From Littorina saxatilis (Eukaryota; Mollusca; Gastropoda; Littorinimorpha; Littorinidae): a DNA stretch of 64,000 bases. The translations under genes were made by a program, and so were the position numbers. The notes below the pieces were generated by a model. That model worked only from the letters and a program-made list of their open reading frames with translations. It was not told the DNA's origin and did not search any database. Every line of letters begins with the position of its first letter. The first letter of the stretch is position 1. The stretch lies in NCBI RefSeq assembly GCF_037325665.1, contig NC_090251.1:22061029-22125028 (forward strand), read 5' to 3'. Below, in pieces: positions 33,901 through 44,490 of this stretch.

Positions 33901-36349
33901 TCTGAGAAAGCAGCTAGGGTCCTATAAGGATGAAGTATTAAGTTTGAGGTTTTTAAAAAGGGGGGCCGGGTTTCACTGTAATTGAAAGTTTACCTGAAAA
34001 TTTGCAACGAGCGAACATCCAAACGCTGAAGAGATGCCAAGGAGCATGGTGGCTTTGTTCATCCGCCGCAGCCACCTGTCCTCATCGCCAGCTATTGCTT
34101 GGATTGCTTTGAAGCGCACATACATGGTGGAGAACGCTGCAAGCATACAGTTTTTCACGTCAAATTAGCTGCAATATTTGTTGTTCTCTTTAATTCTTTC
34201 CTTCTTTCTTCCTTTTGTGTGTGTGTAGTGAAGTGTGTGTGTGAGTTTACTTGTGTGTGAGTGCATGCGTGCGTGCGTGCATGCGTACATGTGTGTGTGT
34301 GTGTGTGTGTATGTGTTTATGTGTGTGTGTGTACTGTGGGTATGTGTTTGCTTCTTTGCACATTCCTTAATGTTCTTGACACACAATTTTTCTTCCTTCT
34401 AATGAAACAACAAAATCAAACATTGCAAAGAAGATGAAAAAAAAAAGAGAGAAGGAGAAGGTGGAGGAAAAAGTGGAAAACAAAATACTGAATGACAGTG
34501 TGTGGGTGTGTGACAATTATGCTAATCTGCATTGGGAGTCCTGTAAAGGTTGTACAGGCTGTTATCTCATGCTGCTAATTTATGCAGCATCAACATCCTG
34601 CTCCATAATTCTCATGACACGTAATTTATCCAAAATATAACTATACTAAAATATCCATTAACTAAAGAAGTTGTTTTGTTTTTTTCCTGACATGCATGTG
34701 CTCATGTCAAGGACATTTTCAGACATCGAATGAGATCTGAAAGTTGACTCAGAAATAAATTCCTGTCTAAAACATGGACTTATAGCCACAATTCAAGTTA
34801 GTTTTCAGGCAACCATACATGCTAACCACTGAGTTAGCCACAGTCCTGGCTCATGGCATCCAACACTGCATGTGTGTGTAAATAGACAAGTTGTTTTGTT
34901 AAATATTGAAATTCGTGCCAAACCCAATTTTTGGATTTTTAAAAAAGTCACGAGTGTAAACCTCATATCACACAGCAAGCCATGTAGTATTCTCTATTTA
35001 CCATATGGATTACAAAGGAAGGTAGATATCTTTCAGGAAAAAAACACCCAAGAAATGTGCATGTGTGCGCGATTGCGTGTGTGTGTGTGTGTGTGCGTGC
35101 GTGTGCGTGCATGTATAGGTGTGTGTGCATTGGACTCACCCAGGAAAGCACCAATATTGAGAAGCTGACCAAACACACAGCTTTCTGGCACCTCTGCTCC
35201 AGAGTCACTGCAGTCATAAAAACAGACTAAGACCCATTCTGTTGAACTAGACATTCTGTTTTGAATGCCAATAGACGATATTCGAAAATAAGTGTCAAGT
35301 GTTTAAGGGTTGCTGAGGAGTTGCTTTTCCTTGGGAACACTGAGGCAAGCTACTTGTGACATTGAAGGCAAGCTACTTGTGACATTGAAGGCTAATCACT
35401 AGCTTGGGAACACTGAGGTAAGCTACTTGTGACATTGAAGGCTAATCACTAGCTTGGGAACACTGAGGCAAGCTACTTGTGACATTGAAGGCTAATCACT
35501 AGCAAGCTACTTGTGACATTGAAGGCTAATCACTAGCTTGGGAACACTGAGGCAAGCTACTTGTGACATTGAAGGCTAATCACTAGCAAGCTACTTGTGA
35601 CATTGAAGGCTAATCACTAGCTTGGGAACACTGAGGCAAGCTACTTGTGACATTGAAGGCTAATCACTAGCTTGGGAACACTGAGGTAAGCTACTTGTGA
35701 CATTGAAGGCTAATCACTAGCTTGGGAACACTGAGGCAAGCTACTTGTGACATTGAAGGCTAATCACTAGCTTGGGAACACTGAGGCAAGCTACTTGTGA
35801 CATTGAAGGCTAATCACTAGCAAGCTACTTGTGACATTGAAGGCTAATCACTAGCTTGGGAACACTGAGGCAAGCTACTTGTGACATTGAAGGCAAGCTA
35901 CTTGTGACATTGAAGGCTAATCACTAGCTTGGGAACACTGAGGCAAGCTACTTGTGACATTGAAGGCAAGCTACTTGTGACATTAAAGGCTAATCACTAG
36001 CGAGCCGCTTTTCTCTTCAAATGGCCAGTGCTCATGTCAACGACTGATATCCCAGCGAGAATCATATAGCTATGATCTGTGCTTTCTGCACTGTCTGCGC
36101 GATATAACGCTCTTTTCGTTACAAGCCAAGCCGGTGATCACTAAATCAAGCACTGCTTGTTATGGTGGCCATTTGCCCATTGCTGCATTGAATTCAAAGG
36201 GCCAATTTTGAGCCCATCTTCCAAACTGACCTGATGTAGGGGAAAGCTGCAGACACATCGCCCCTGATGACAGCGATGACGTAGGACAAACAGAAGGCAC
36301 TGGCCGCCACCAGCACCAGCGCAATAGGCAACAGTCCCAGGTAAGACAT
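21962..36349 (-). CDS. DRAM2: DRAM2-like autophagy modulator, complete, 6 coding exons
   Basis: Family knowledge: DRAM proteins are six-pass membrane proteins of lysosomes/endosomes (Frag1/DRAM/Sfk1 family) that promote autophagy. Exons in transcript order are 36349-36231, 35207-35140, 34136-33994, 33603-33423, 23147-23059 and 22153-21962. All have AG/GT borders, and exon lengths of 119, 68, 143, 181, 89 and 192 keep phase to a TGA, giving 263 residues (human DRAM2: 266). Diagnostic strings are AAFPYISDSGAEVPES (human PYISDTG), MYVRFKAIQAI, LVANFQ, and a C-terminal NERSPLLD matching the human NERTRLL dileucine-type tail. Hydrophobic spans occur near residues 5-28, 52-72, 95-115, 122-142, 152-172 and 208-230. 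The ATG exon has its own acceptor at 36357, so a 5' untranslated exon lies further right. The 10 kb intron 33422-23148 holds several mobile elements. Confidence 0.92.
22252..22530. mobile_element. hAT-like MITE (CAGGGATGG ends) in a DRAM2 intron
   Basis: Inverted ends CAGGGATGGACAAATC and GATTTGGCCATCCCTG. The interior has a GC-rich ACGGCCGAGTTGCTAGACGG block and no coding capacity. No clear target duplication is visible, so the copy is probably old. Just to its left, 22155-22230 holds a 41-bp direct repeat (GGCAACACACTATATTTAGC twice). Confidence 0.65.
22531..23058 (-). other. DRAM2 intron 5, remainder
   Basis: GT-rich simple sequence at 22820-22960. No exon or repeat family recognised elsewhere. 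Confidence 0.6.
23187..23320. mobile_element. Fragment of CAGTGGAACC pogo-like repeat
   Basis: TACAGTGGAACCCCCCTTTA with the body AAAATCTAAGAAAACCAGGT matches the left part of the family seen at 7316-8194. The right end was not found close by; a possible right end (GAGGGAGGTAGCACTGTA) is at about 26178-26195, beyond the foldback element, so both could be one interrupted copy. Confidence 0.5.
23443..25586. mobile_element. Foldback element with ~0.7 kb inverted arms
   Basis: The left arm 23443-24145 (starting CACTGAGCCCAAAAAGTTAA) is repeated in inverse orientation at about 24893-25586 (ending AACTTCTTGGGCTCAGTG). The arms match along their whole length with scattered differences; both contain an AAAATGGCGTTTTTTGATGG block in opposite directions. 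The spacer of about 750 bp has no recognisable transposase. Long terminal inverted repeats without coding suggest a non-autonomous DNA transposon of Mutator-like or other foldback type; the superfamily is unresolved. It lies in DRAM2 intron 4. Confidence 0.75.
25587..26330. other. DRAM2 intron 4 segment
   Basis: Unassigned except 26060-26195, where GGAGGACGTAATATGGAGG and a terminal GCACTGTAG resemble the right part of the CAGTGGAACC family. Confidence 0.45.
26818..28207. mobile_element. CAGCAGTCCCT-ended pogo-like element nested in DIRS copy B
   Basis: Inverted ends CAGCAGTCCCTGCAATGTAC / GAGAGGGACTGCTG, flanked by TA (26816-26817 and 28208-28209). Subterminal blocks ACCGGACACCTGCAATGTAC and CCTCCAATGTACGGACAG repeat in both halves. 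The interior of about 0.9 kb (27150-28080) shows no transposase. CAG-start ends with TA duplication suggest pogo/Tigger. Confidence 0.75.
28946..30305 (-). pseudogene. RNase H and tyrosine-recombinase remnants of DIRS copy B
   Basis: Short readable stretches match copy C part by part: a SDNTSVALFLNKKKGG block (copy C: TDNMTVAAYINKQGG, RNase H), FVSPFPD plus GLWVALYGP (copy C: FVSPFPD, FPWTGLEAY), a MQVANLLFWLS block (copy C: IQVANHLSFMSS) and an ALARWSATLFRHAYSSGKKG block (copy C: TLARWVSSLIKQAYEWSRT). The order is that expected of a DIRS element. Fossil, not functional. Confidence 0.7.
31751..32361. repeat. ~0.3 kb tandem duplication inside DIRS copy B
   Basis: The segment from CTTGACTGCCATA at about 31757 recurs from about 32071 with few differences. 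Both copies contain CCGGCCGCTTAGCGGCGATG and ACACTTTCCCCGGAGAACCC. Confidence 0.8.
33604..33993 (-). other. DRAM2 intron 3 with a CAGTGGAACC-family remnant
   Basis: 33795-33982 begins near CACAGCAACCTCCCTTGTGA and ends AAAGGGGGGCCGGGTTTCAC-TGTA. It contains AAAAAGTCTGAGAAAGCAGC, as in the satellites elsewhere in the window. Decayed, noncoding. Confidence 0.6.
34137..35139 (-). other. DRAM2 intron 2
   Basis: GT-rich microsatellites at 34218-34355 and 35076-35130; otherwise unassigned. No exon seen. Confidence 0.6.
35310..36003. repeat. Composite tandem array in DRAM2 intron 1
   Basis: Built from two modules, GCAAGCTACTTGTGACATTG-AAG and GCTAATCACTAGCTTGGGAA-CACTGAG, combined as AB, AAB or single A units over about 690 bp. 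Copies are nearly identical, indicating recent unequal exchange. Confidence 0.9.
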
Positions 36350-36356
36350 TTCACAC

Positions 36357-36491
36357 CTGAGGAAAACACCATACATGCTTTGTACATGGCACGTCTCTAT
36401 CTGTCTGTCTGTCTGTCTGTCTGTCTGTCATACACACACACTGTAAGACATGGCAGAGAACTAACCTATCTCTCTCTCTTTCACTCGCTCT

Positions 36492-36546
<55 letters not shown>

Positions 36547-36842
36547 TTTGATCAAAACAAGATTTTACAATTGTCTCTTGTAGAAGCTGAGAAATTAAAA
36601 AAATCATGTTATCTAAGCTGTGAGCAGTGACTTTTTGGATTTACAAAAGAGCAGAGCCTCATTGACATTTATGCCGTCATGCAATATGTAACATTGATCA
36701 AGTTATCCATTTAAATGACATTTGCCATTGAGGCTCTGAAAGGAGAAACAACATTTTTGCATAAAATAATTGAATTTTATACAGTCTGTACATGGTCAAA
36801 TCACAATTAAGACAATAATTTCATGTTCATGAAAAGTTAGTA
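36357..36842. other. DNA upstream of the DRAM2 ATG exon
   Basis: Contains a (CTGT)n run at 36395-36428 and an (AC)n run at 36496-36544. Because the ATG exon begins at an acceptor, this is probably intron; the promoter was not located. Confidence 0.5.
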
Positions 36843-37034
36843 CAGTTGAACCTGTCAATAACGACCACCCAAGGCGCAAGGCACCAACCAAAAGTGGTAG
36901 TTGTTGACCTGTGGTCGTCATGGAAAGGTAATCAATTATATATATATGTATAATAAAAAATAAAATAATAAAAACAACTCCTCAGGGATTCTTTGGGGTT
37001 GTTGTGGGAACGTAATCGTTATTGAGAGGTTCAT
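36843..37034. mobile_element. Small pogo-like MITE (AGTTGAACCTGTCAATAACG ends)
   Basis: The left end GTTGAACCTGTCAATAACGA and the right end TCGTTATTGAGAGGTTCATT are inverted with few mismatches. An internal ACCAAAAGTGGTAGTTGTTG segment is present. The ends match the general pogo style but differ from the CAGTGGAACC family. Confidence 0.55.
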
Positions 37035-37399
37035 TGCCAGGGCTGATTCAAGAGTAGTTCTCGTCTTTAGTCCTCTCGTGGTAATAATGAAAAGTCAGTA
37101 TGGCTTGAATTCAAGATCAAAATATCACTGCCCACTGCTTGGGAAATGCAGTACATTGTAAGAGGACTGTTCCATTATTATTTAGATTCCAGGCTCCTGG
37201 CGATTAGGCGTTAAATACAAAATAATGCCGTCAAAAAGTTAACTATCGTGAGGCTTGACGCAAAAACTGAAGTTCAAGAGTAAAGTTGTTTTCCCAGAAT
37301 ATACTCAGGAAGCTACTGACCACGCACTGTATGAGACTGCTCCTTGGAGCTCAAAAATCGCCATTTCCCAGCCAATAACTAAAAAATATGGTTAAAAGT

Positions 37400-38300
37400 A
37401 GAAGATTTCAACAAAAGTTTAGTGAAATGTTTTTGGATGATCGCTCTATGGTGTGAAACTGGTACAGTGATTTCAAGCAGGGTAGATGGAGCCTAGAAAA
37501 TGATATCCACGCTGGTCTACTCATTTCACACCTCACCCTTGAAAACATTAGCGCTGTTTTAGCAGATGATACAAGAAGATCCCCAAATCCCAATAAGGGA
37601 GATGCAAAATGCCCTAGGCTGTGAAAGCTCTGCAGTGGAAAAGATCTTAAACCGATATTGAATGACCCCAAAGCCATGTGCTGGTTAGATACCACATGAG
37701 CTCAGGGACAGGAAGTAGAGGGACCGGGCACAGTGGTGCCTGACAATACTTGAACAAATTGACATTGGCTAGTCCAAATCAATACGGAACATAGTCAGTA
37801 GTGACATAACCTGGGTATACCAGTTCCAACCTGAAACTAAACAACTGTCGTCTTTCTGGGTGTTTTCAGGTGACCCACTCCCTGCCGAGTTCAAATGACA
37901 AGAAGCACTGAAAAACAAATAGTGGCATCTTTTGTCGCCAGATCAGGGCATTTCGACCCAGGACAGTCATGCAGTCACGCCTGACCACCACCACGTCCAC
38001 TATTAATTGCCTAAAATATTCGAGGCTTGGCACAAACACAGTCCAAACACAGGTAGGCTATCCGAGGGTTCATGCTGCAATATGACAACACACCAGTACA
38101 TACTATATCTTTGCAATAATCAAGTTCTTGGCTTTAAAATGACCACTGATGTTAATTGTTGCATCCACCCTATTCACAGTTCTACCAATTCTCTGATGTC
38201 ACGAAACAGCCGCGGAAACATGCTTTGAGAGCCCTGAAGACTCCGTCCGAGCCTTCACGAGGGCCTAATGAATTGTTGGTATGTGTTTCCGTTTCTGAGA
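37400..38300 (+). pseudogene. Mariner-family transposase relic
   Basis: Translated pieces in changing frames match mariner transposase in order: a helix-turn-helix part with REMQNALGCESSAVEKIL, then a WVYQFQPETKQLSSFW segment (family: WVYHYDPETKRQS-W), then LQYDNTPVHT (family: LHDNARPHT, holding a catalytic Asp) and a HPPYSQF block (family: HPPYSPDLAP). Several stops and frame changes show that it is long dead. A transposon relic is the best reading; no host gene is implied. Confidence 0.75.
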
Positions 38301-40412
38301 CTGATATTCTAAATATAATTATGGAACAGCCTACTTATACTACGTACTTTCCAAAAATGTTTATGCTAACTTCGACGAAATATCGACTCCGAGTGTTCAA
38401 ACACAGTCTAACAAAACGATGGCACGTGCTGGAGTTTCATGAAACCAACTTTCGTTTTCAGTAATTTCACCTGTGTGGAAGGTGTTACGTAATTCACTGA
38501 CTTTCCCGTACACCTTTTCGGGTGAATAACTTTAAAATGCCAGTTTCATACAGCACCAACATTACAACTGAACAAATTTTGTTATTTCCAAGGTGGACAG
38601 GTGAAGCTCAAAGTACAAAACAGACCTACCTGCCTCCAGCAAATCACAGACCAGCAGACTTCCCTGCACATGAACCACAGCACTGAGCAGTTAAGGTTAT
38701 ATATAGGTCCCTGCCTCTGGGTTACGCGATACGAATGACTATCGTCTGTGTACCCTCGTCCTGCTAACGAGGAAACTACTGATACGTTCTCACTGTCGCA
38801 AAGAAACGAGGTCATCTATCGGTACATTAATTATTGCGGACGCAGCAGACAAAGGAGGAAATACAGAAGTCACATGCAGACGCTCCAAACCTGTGTTGTG
38901 GTCATGTGATGTGCACTGTATGAATTTGTTTGCATATTGCGTGCTTTCCTCTCCTCTAAAACGCAAGAGTCGGCATTTTTCGCTGTGGTCAAAACTTACC
39001 ATAGAATTATGTGTGATTCCTGGAGGGTTTTGCTGTTGTTGTTGTTGTTTGTATGTGTGTGTAGGCGTGATGTAAGCATTCCTACCCTGCCACCCCCCCC
39101 CCCCCCCAGAAACACAGAAGAGGGAAAGAAAATAAATAAACGAATGGGACACAGGCACATGACAACGGCTTGGGAAGGATACAGGGAAGGTTAGGTCCCA
39201 AAGATTTGTAATTAATGTCCTTACTAAGAATACTGAACAATGTAGGGCAAGGAGGAAGAGTAAATGAGTCCATGAAGTGTTTACTCCAAGTACACTGCTC
39301 CAGTGCAACGTAAATGTAACGTTTTCTTTTGTCAATGATTACGCTCTAATAACCTACAATTCTTGGTTTTTTTTTAAATTCTCAACCCTCGTGAAGCCTC
39401 GAGTGTAGCAATTTAGATTTTTTTTTTAAATGTCAGCGTAGCAAATTATGTTTAAATGAAGCATTTTCTAAAATGTATTCCCACATTCGCATGTAACAAT
39501 ATATTGCACAAGAAAAAACATGTTAAATAAAGTTTCATTAGAATGCAGGTACATAAAATGCCCATTAGAGAATTAATAGTGCCACTTTTCAGTGTAGACA
39601 ATGTTTTATGTCCCATTTTGTGATCACTACTCGGAGTGGGAAGCAGAAATGAGGGAATTGTCACATGCTTGAGATTATTAGTTTAAGCGTAGCAAGCTTT
39701 AGCTCAGCCAAAAGCTATTGCTCTTAACACTTTCTACCCCACCTATGTTGACCAAGTTTTTTTTAGCCGAGACCAGCTGTGCTGCAGCAGCAGGTTACTC
39801 AGAATTGTAGTACATGTAGCTGTGTATGAACACGCTGGAATGCAGGCGTTCTATGGACGTTACAGGAAGCGACTGAAGCAAACAGTCTGAGCGGATATAT
39901 CCGTACCTGGTCAGATAGAGCCATATATGAGTGGGTACGGACAATAGCATGCTATGCTAAAGCAGTGGGCAGCTCAGAGTATGATTCACGCGCGTTTGCA
40001 TGCGTTTGTGTGTGTGTGGTAGGAGTCAAGCCATAATTAAAATTGATCTTTTGGGGTTAACTTTTCGATGCTGTAGTATATTTTACCTTTTTTTAATGAG
40101 TTCTTTTCTCCTGGTCTAGTGCAAGTTTACTCCGAGTAAAACTTTGACTCCAGATGGTAAATCTATTGTAAAATACACACACTTGACTCGTGTTGCACCT
40201 GCTCAACCCAGAGATATAGACTAGTCTATAATTATCTCTGTGGCTCAACACCCCCCCCCCCTTTTTTTCACATGTGCTTAGCCCATGTAGCCTGTGGTTG
40301 AAATGAGGTACAGACCCACAGGCACACGACACTGGTTGGTGGTGGTGGGTCCTGAGGGGCAGAAGCTATACTCTTGTCTACTTGTTATTGTATCTACTTC
40401 ATATTGGACTAT
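38301..40412. other. Intergenic DNA, mostly unassigned
   Basis: Contains a poly-C run at 39090-39108 and the string ACTTCATATTGGACTATAGT (40395-40416), which recurs after the next MITE. 39400-39700 is AT-rich. No exon could be supported on either strand. Confidence 0.5.
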
Positions 40413-40418
40413 AGTAGT

Positions 40419-40724
40419 CAGGCATGGGAATTCCAAAATAGCAAACATTCTGAAAATAGGCTGAGGTCCAGGGGCCGCCCTGGCCCCAGCGGGGTACAGG
40501 GGCAGAGCTCCGTTAGGGGAACCAGGGGGCGGAAGGAAAACGAATTTTAACATTTTAGACCAATATTTTGATAGTTCTCGTGTAAGCAAATAATGGATAG
40601 AGAGACAATAGTATACATATAATTTAATTTACCTTTTTTTTGCCGCGGACGATTTTTTGTTGTTGCTGAAACGTAATTTCCTTTTCGCGGAAATCCGCGA
40701 TTTCGTGGACAATTCCCATGCCTG
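40419..40724. mobile_element. CAGGCATGGGAATT-ended MITE, copy 1
   Basis: Inverted ends CAGGCATGGGAATTCC / GGACAATTCCCATGCCTG, flanked by AGTAGT on both sides (40413-40418, 40725-40730). The interior has GGTCCAGGGGCCGCCCTGGC and GCGGGGTACAGGGGCAG. The flanking host sequence is itself a short tandem repeat (TTGTATCTACTTCATATTGG, three copies). Confidence 0.8.
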
Positions 40725-40816
40725 AGTAGTACATTGTATCTACTTCATATTGGATTATAGTAGTACATTGTATCTACTTCATATTGGACTATAGTAGTAC
40801 ATGTATCGGGCTCATG

Positions 40817-41355
40817 CAGGCATGGGAATTGAAAATTTTAAAAAAAGGCTGAAAATTTATAACCGAAGACGACGGTGCGAAGCGCCTAGCCTTACTAGGG
40901 GGGGGCCGGGGGCATGCCCCCCCGTAAAATAATTTCTCCAAAGAACCCAGATGGTGCAATCTGGTGTCATCTGAGCTCCAAGTTTGCCATCAAATTCTGT
41001 TTTTAGAATCAGAGTTTTTAGTACCAATTTTTGCTTTTTTGAAGAAAAAAATATATACATGTGGTTTAAATTTGTTAAAAAATTGATCTGTTGAGACAAA
41101 CAGGAAAATGTAACTTGTAACACAATCTTTGCAATCTGGTTTACTTTCAAACATAAAAGTTCAAGTAACTGAGGCGGGCGGTAGCAGTGCGTGAACAAAG
41201 TACGGAAAGTTTTCGCGGGCAAAAGGCAAAAGTAACCGGTGGTTTTTTTGTGTGCCTCCCCCCTTTCTTTTTTCGGCGGACATTTTTGCTTTTTTGGCAG
41301 AAAAAAAAAAAAATTCGGCGGAAATCCGCCGTTCGGCGGACAATTCCCATGCCTG
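40817..41355. mobile_element. CAGGCATGGGAATT-ended MITE, copy 2
   Basis: Inverted ends CAGGCATGGGAATTG / CAATTCCCATGCCTG, flanked by CTCATG and CTCGTG. The interior shares GGGGGCATGCCCCCC and GTGCAATCTGGTG with the MITE at 19843-20164, and the palindrome-rich GGCGGACATTTTTGC with its relatives. Noncoding; a minus-strand 183-codon reading crosses it by chance. Confidence 0.8.
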
Positions 41356-41361
41356 CTCGTG

Positions 41362-42115
41362 TCAAGTGCCTGCATGTGCACATCCCCTTCCCCCTCAGGC
41401 TCACACATTGGATGATCCAGGACACTTGCAAGTTTATTTTGGATTTATTCTGTTTCCAACAGCACAAAACATGAAGGCATGAGAAATTGGAGAGATTAAT
41501 ATCAAACAAAAACCAAGAAAAGCCCATGAGTCAGACTGCTTGTGCATCTTGGTGATTTGGGATGATAAACTGTTATCAGTCTAAAGGTACTGTGTGTGTG
41601 TGACTGTGTGTCAATGTTTATCAAGCCTAACTGAAGCCATTTAGTAACAGACACGTGTTAATGTTGTTCAGCCGGCAAGATAAATGGAAAAGAATGTGTG
41701 TAGCTTTGTTTAATTGCACTTTTTTTTTTTTACCTCAAATTTCAGTTCACCAGGCTTGTTTTTGATTGTTTCTTTGTTTTTGTGGCAGCTAAGTGTTTCA
41801 GAGATTTTCATTTAGATTTCCGATACAGGACCTGCTACTAGAACAGTAAGAAAGCAAATAAGCAGTTCTCTGCCGGGATAAACACCTAGTCCAAACAAAA
41901 CTGTCAGTACATGTATTCAAGTAAAACTCCTCAAGTCAATTAATTAATAATCCAGTCAAGAGTTACTCCCAGATTTTAGTCTATGTCACAACTTTCATAA
42001 TATTGTAACAAGTGAAAGACTGGTAAAGTATTATCATATACTCTTCCAAAAAAGAGTGAAGGACTGGTCTAGAAGAAAATGTATACAATCTTCTAAAAGT
42101 CAAGGGTCCGCTAGT
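41362..42115. other. Intergenic DNA, nothing recognised
   Basis: No repeat match or coding signal. Confidence 0.55.
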
Positions 42116-42443
42116 TCTTTCTTTGGTGTTTAACGTCGTTTTCAACCACGAAGGTTATATCGCGACGGGGAAAGATGGGATAGAGCCACTTGTCAATTGT
42201 TTCTTGTTCACAAAAGCACCAACCAAAAATCTGCTCCAGGGGCTTGCAACGTAGCACAACACACCACCTCACTGGGAAAGGACTCAACATTTCTTACATA
42301 CTGCTTGACTAAAATCTTTACAAAAATTGACTATATTCTATACAAGAAACACTTAACAAGGGTAAAAGGAGAAGCAGAATCCGTTAGTCGCCTCTTACGA
42401 CATGCTGGGGAGCATCAGGTAAATTCTTCCCCCTAACCCGCGT

Positions 42444-42480
<37 letters not shown>
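42116..42480 (-). mobile_element. SINE-like retroposon with long poly-G at its 5' side
   Basis: Same family as 14805-15172, minus orientation, slightly shortened inside. The CCCCCCGCGGG head that normally closes the unit is replaced on the plus strand by an almost pure G run of about 36 bases (42444-42479). Confidence 0.75.
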
Positions 42481-42482
<2 letters not shown>

Positions 42483-43613
42483 GCTAGTGTAATTCAAACT
42501 TGCCCATTAATCACAAAAGGACTGAGTATTGCTCCAAAACATTTTGGGTATAGTTTCACTGCACCATCCTAAACACATGGAAAGATTATTCTGTTTAGGG
42601 AAAAAGAGGGTACGGTGGTCCTGTGATATCAGCACAAAACATAACAAGAGGCGAAGCCTTCAAGGCTCACGTAAGAAATCGACAAACAGTAACACAAACT
42701 CAATCACTCCGTCACACATACACACACACACACACGGTAAGCATTGGTGACACTGTGCAAGAAAGCGAGACCCTGGATCTGCCAATTAGTCTCGGCCCGC
42801 TCACAATAACAATGACCGAGACTTTCAGTAATTCCTTTGCGTGACGTCTAACCCTCTTACGTCATAATGTGACGTCTTCAAATAGTTTCTATCACACACG
42901 TCAAACACTTTTGACCGAGACGTAATCTTCTTATGCGAGCTTTATCCATAGACTCGGAAATGTTAAAGTTTCTATCACACACACACGCACGCACGCACGC
43001 ACAGACAGACAAAGTTTATCATCGCATAGGCTACACTTACGTGAGTCAAAAAGGGCAAAATAATGTGATGTGCATGTTAAAAGTGTCCCAGCCATGAACA
43101 TTGCTCACCAGTTTGTTTAAAAAATCTCACACAAAATTTCACTGTAGCAACATGCCTCCGCAAGTTAACCTGATGTTTTCATGAATGGTCTTTAACTTTT
43201 GGGAGAAGAGTACAAAAGTGACTTAAAGGGAAGAGCTTGCTTTGATGTTTTGTGAGCACTTAGCAACATTCAGATTAAAGTCAAAGAGCATGAAACCAGA
43301 AAAAAGGCAGAACATAATGTTTTTAAAAATGCTTTATTTCAGCTTAACCAGTTCCTGGTTGATTTGCATCCAGATGTACATCATTCACATTAACAGCAGA
43401 TTTTAATCTAGCAGCAATTAAACGAAAGACTGAAACGCCAAGGAAAGAGCACATTTACATGACAAGACGCAACATAAACATGACTTTTAAACTGGCGCAG
43501 GTCACACATTCAGGCTAAAGTCACACATGTATCATCTCATTCTGTCCAGCAACATGCTTACAATCATTCTTCACTTTCAAAATTCACTATGGGAATTCTT
43601 GTTGATTCACCAA
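42481..43613. other. Intergenic DNA with fragments of dispersed repeats
   Basis: 42880-43045 ends with TTACGTGAGTCAAAAAG after ACAGACAGACAAAG, resembling the right end of the element at 17862-18660. A possible poly(A) signal (AATAAA on the minus strand, 43333-43338) could serve the gene read at 47929-58508, but the distance of 4.6 kb makes this tentative. Confidence 0.4.
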
Positions 43614-43617
43614 TTAA

Positions 43618-44115
43618 CCTTCGCCAGGCCAGATTATCGACTACACACGGGAGACATCGTGGGGCCGTGTGGAACCATGCTTCTCAATGTCGGAAAAACG
43701 TGCATACCCTTCTGTAGACGTCGTGGGTCCACACAGCCCCCACGGTAGAGTATGCCTATTTTTCCTTCTTTGAGAAGCATGGGTCCACACGGCCCCACGA
43801 TGTCTACAGAAGGGTAAGCATGTTTTTCCTTCTTTGAGAAGCATGGGTCCGCACAGCGTCTACGGAAGGGGATGCACGCTTTTTCTTTCTTTGAGAAACA
43901 TGGGTCCGCACGGCCCCACAATATCTTCCGTTTGTCAAAACTTGACCTTTGGCTTTTTAATTATTTCTCGCTAAAATTTTAAGATCTTTTAGGACATAAG
44001 AGCTTTTCAGGTGCCTGAGGCATTCTTAAAAGCTCATTAAAAAATGCCAACTAGTGAGATATTTGCAATTAAACACCCTTCTGGGTCCACACGGACCCAC
44101 GACCACCGGCGAAGG
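43618..44115. mobile_element. TTAA-flanked piggyBac-like MITE with internal tandem repeats
   Basis: Ends CCTTCGCC / GGCGAAGG lie next to TTAA on both sides (43614-43617 and 44116-44119). Inside are three imperfect ~80-bp copies of a unit with TTCTTTGAGAAGCATGGGTC and CACGGCCCCACGATGTC. Minus-strand open readings here come from these repeats. Confidence 0.7.
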
Positions 44116-44277
44116 TTAAAGTGTTGTCTTGTTTTTCAGGAAGGGACTTGCCGAGACAATGACGAGCAAGTTCCACTGAAACAGGTTCCTCACCCTACCA
44201 AGGATGACCCAAGGCAGTCTTGATAGAATTCCACACACACACACAATTTTCTCACTGACAAAAAGGCACTTGAAAGA

Positions 44278-44490
44278 CCGCTTCAGGGTGGCCGTCACCC
44301 CTACATCTCGCACAGCTAAGCACTCAAAGACCACTTCAGGGTGGCCGTCACCCCTACATCTCCCACAGCTAAGCACTCAAAGACCGCTTCAGGGTGGCCG
44401 TCACCCCTACATCTCGCACAGCTAAGCACTCAAAGACCGCTTCAGGGTGGCCGTCACCCCTACATCTCGCACAGCTAAGCACTCAAAGAC
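44278..44490. repeat. 53-bp tandem repeat (4 copies)
   Basis: Unit CCGCTTCAGGGTGGCCGTCA-CCCCTACATC and onward, nearly identical copies. Confidence 0.9.

Noticed and set aside
40857-41527. Minus-strand frames of 183 and 126 codons
   Set aside because: They cross a CAGGCATGGG MITE and A-rich tracts, with no domain or splice support.
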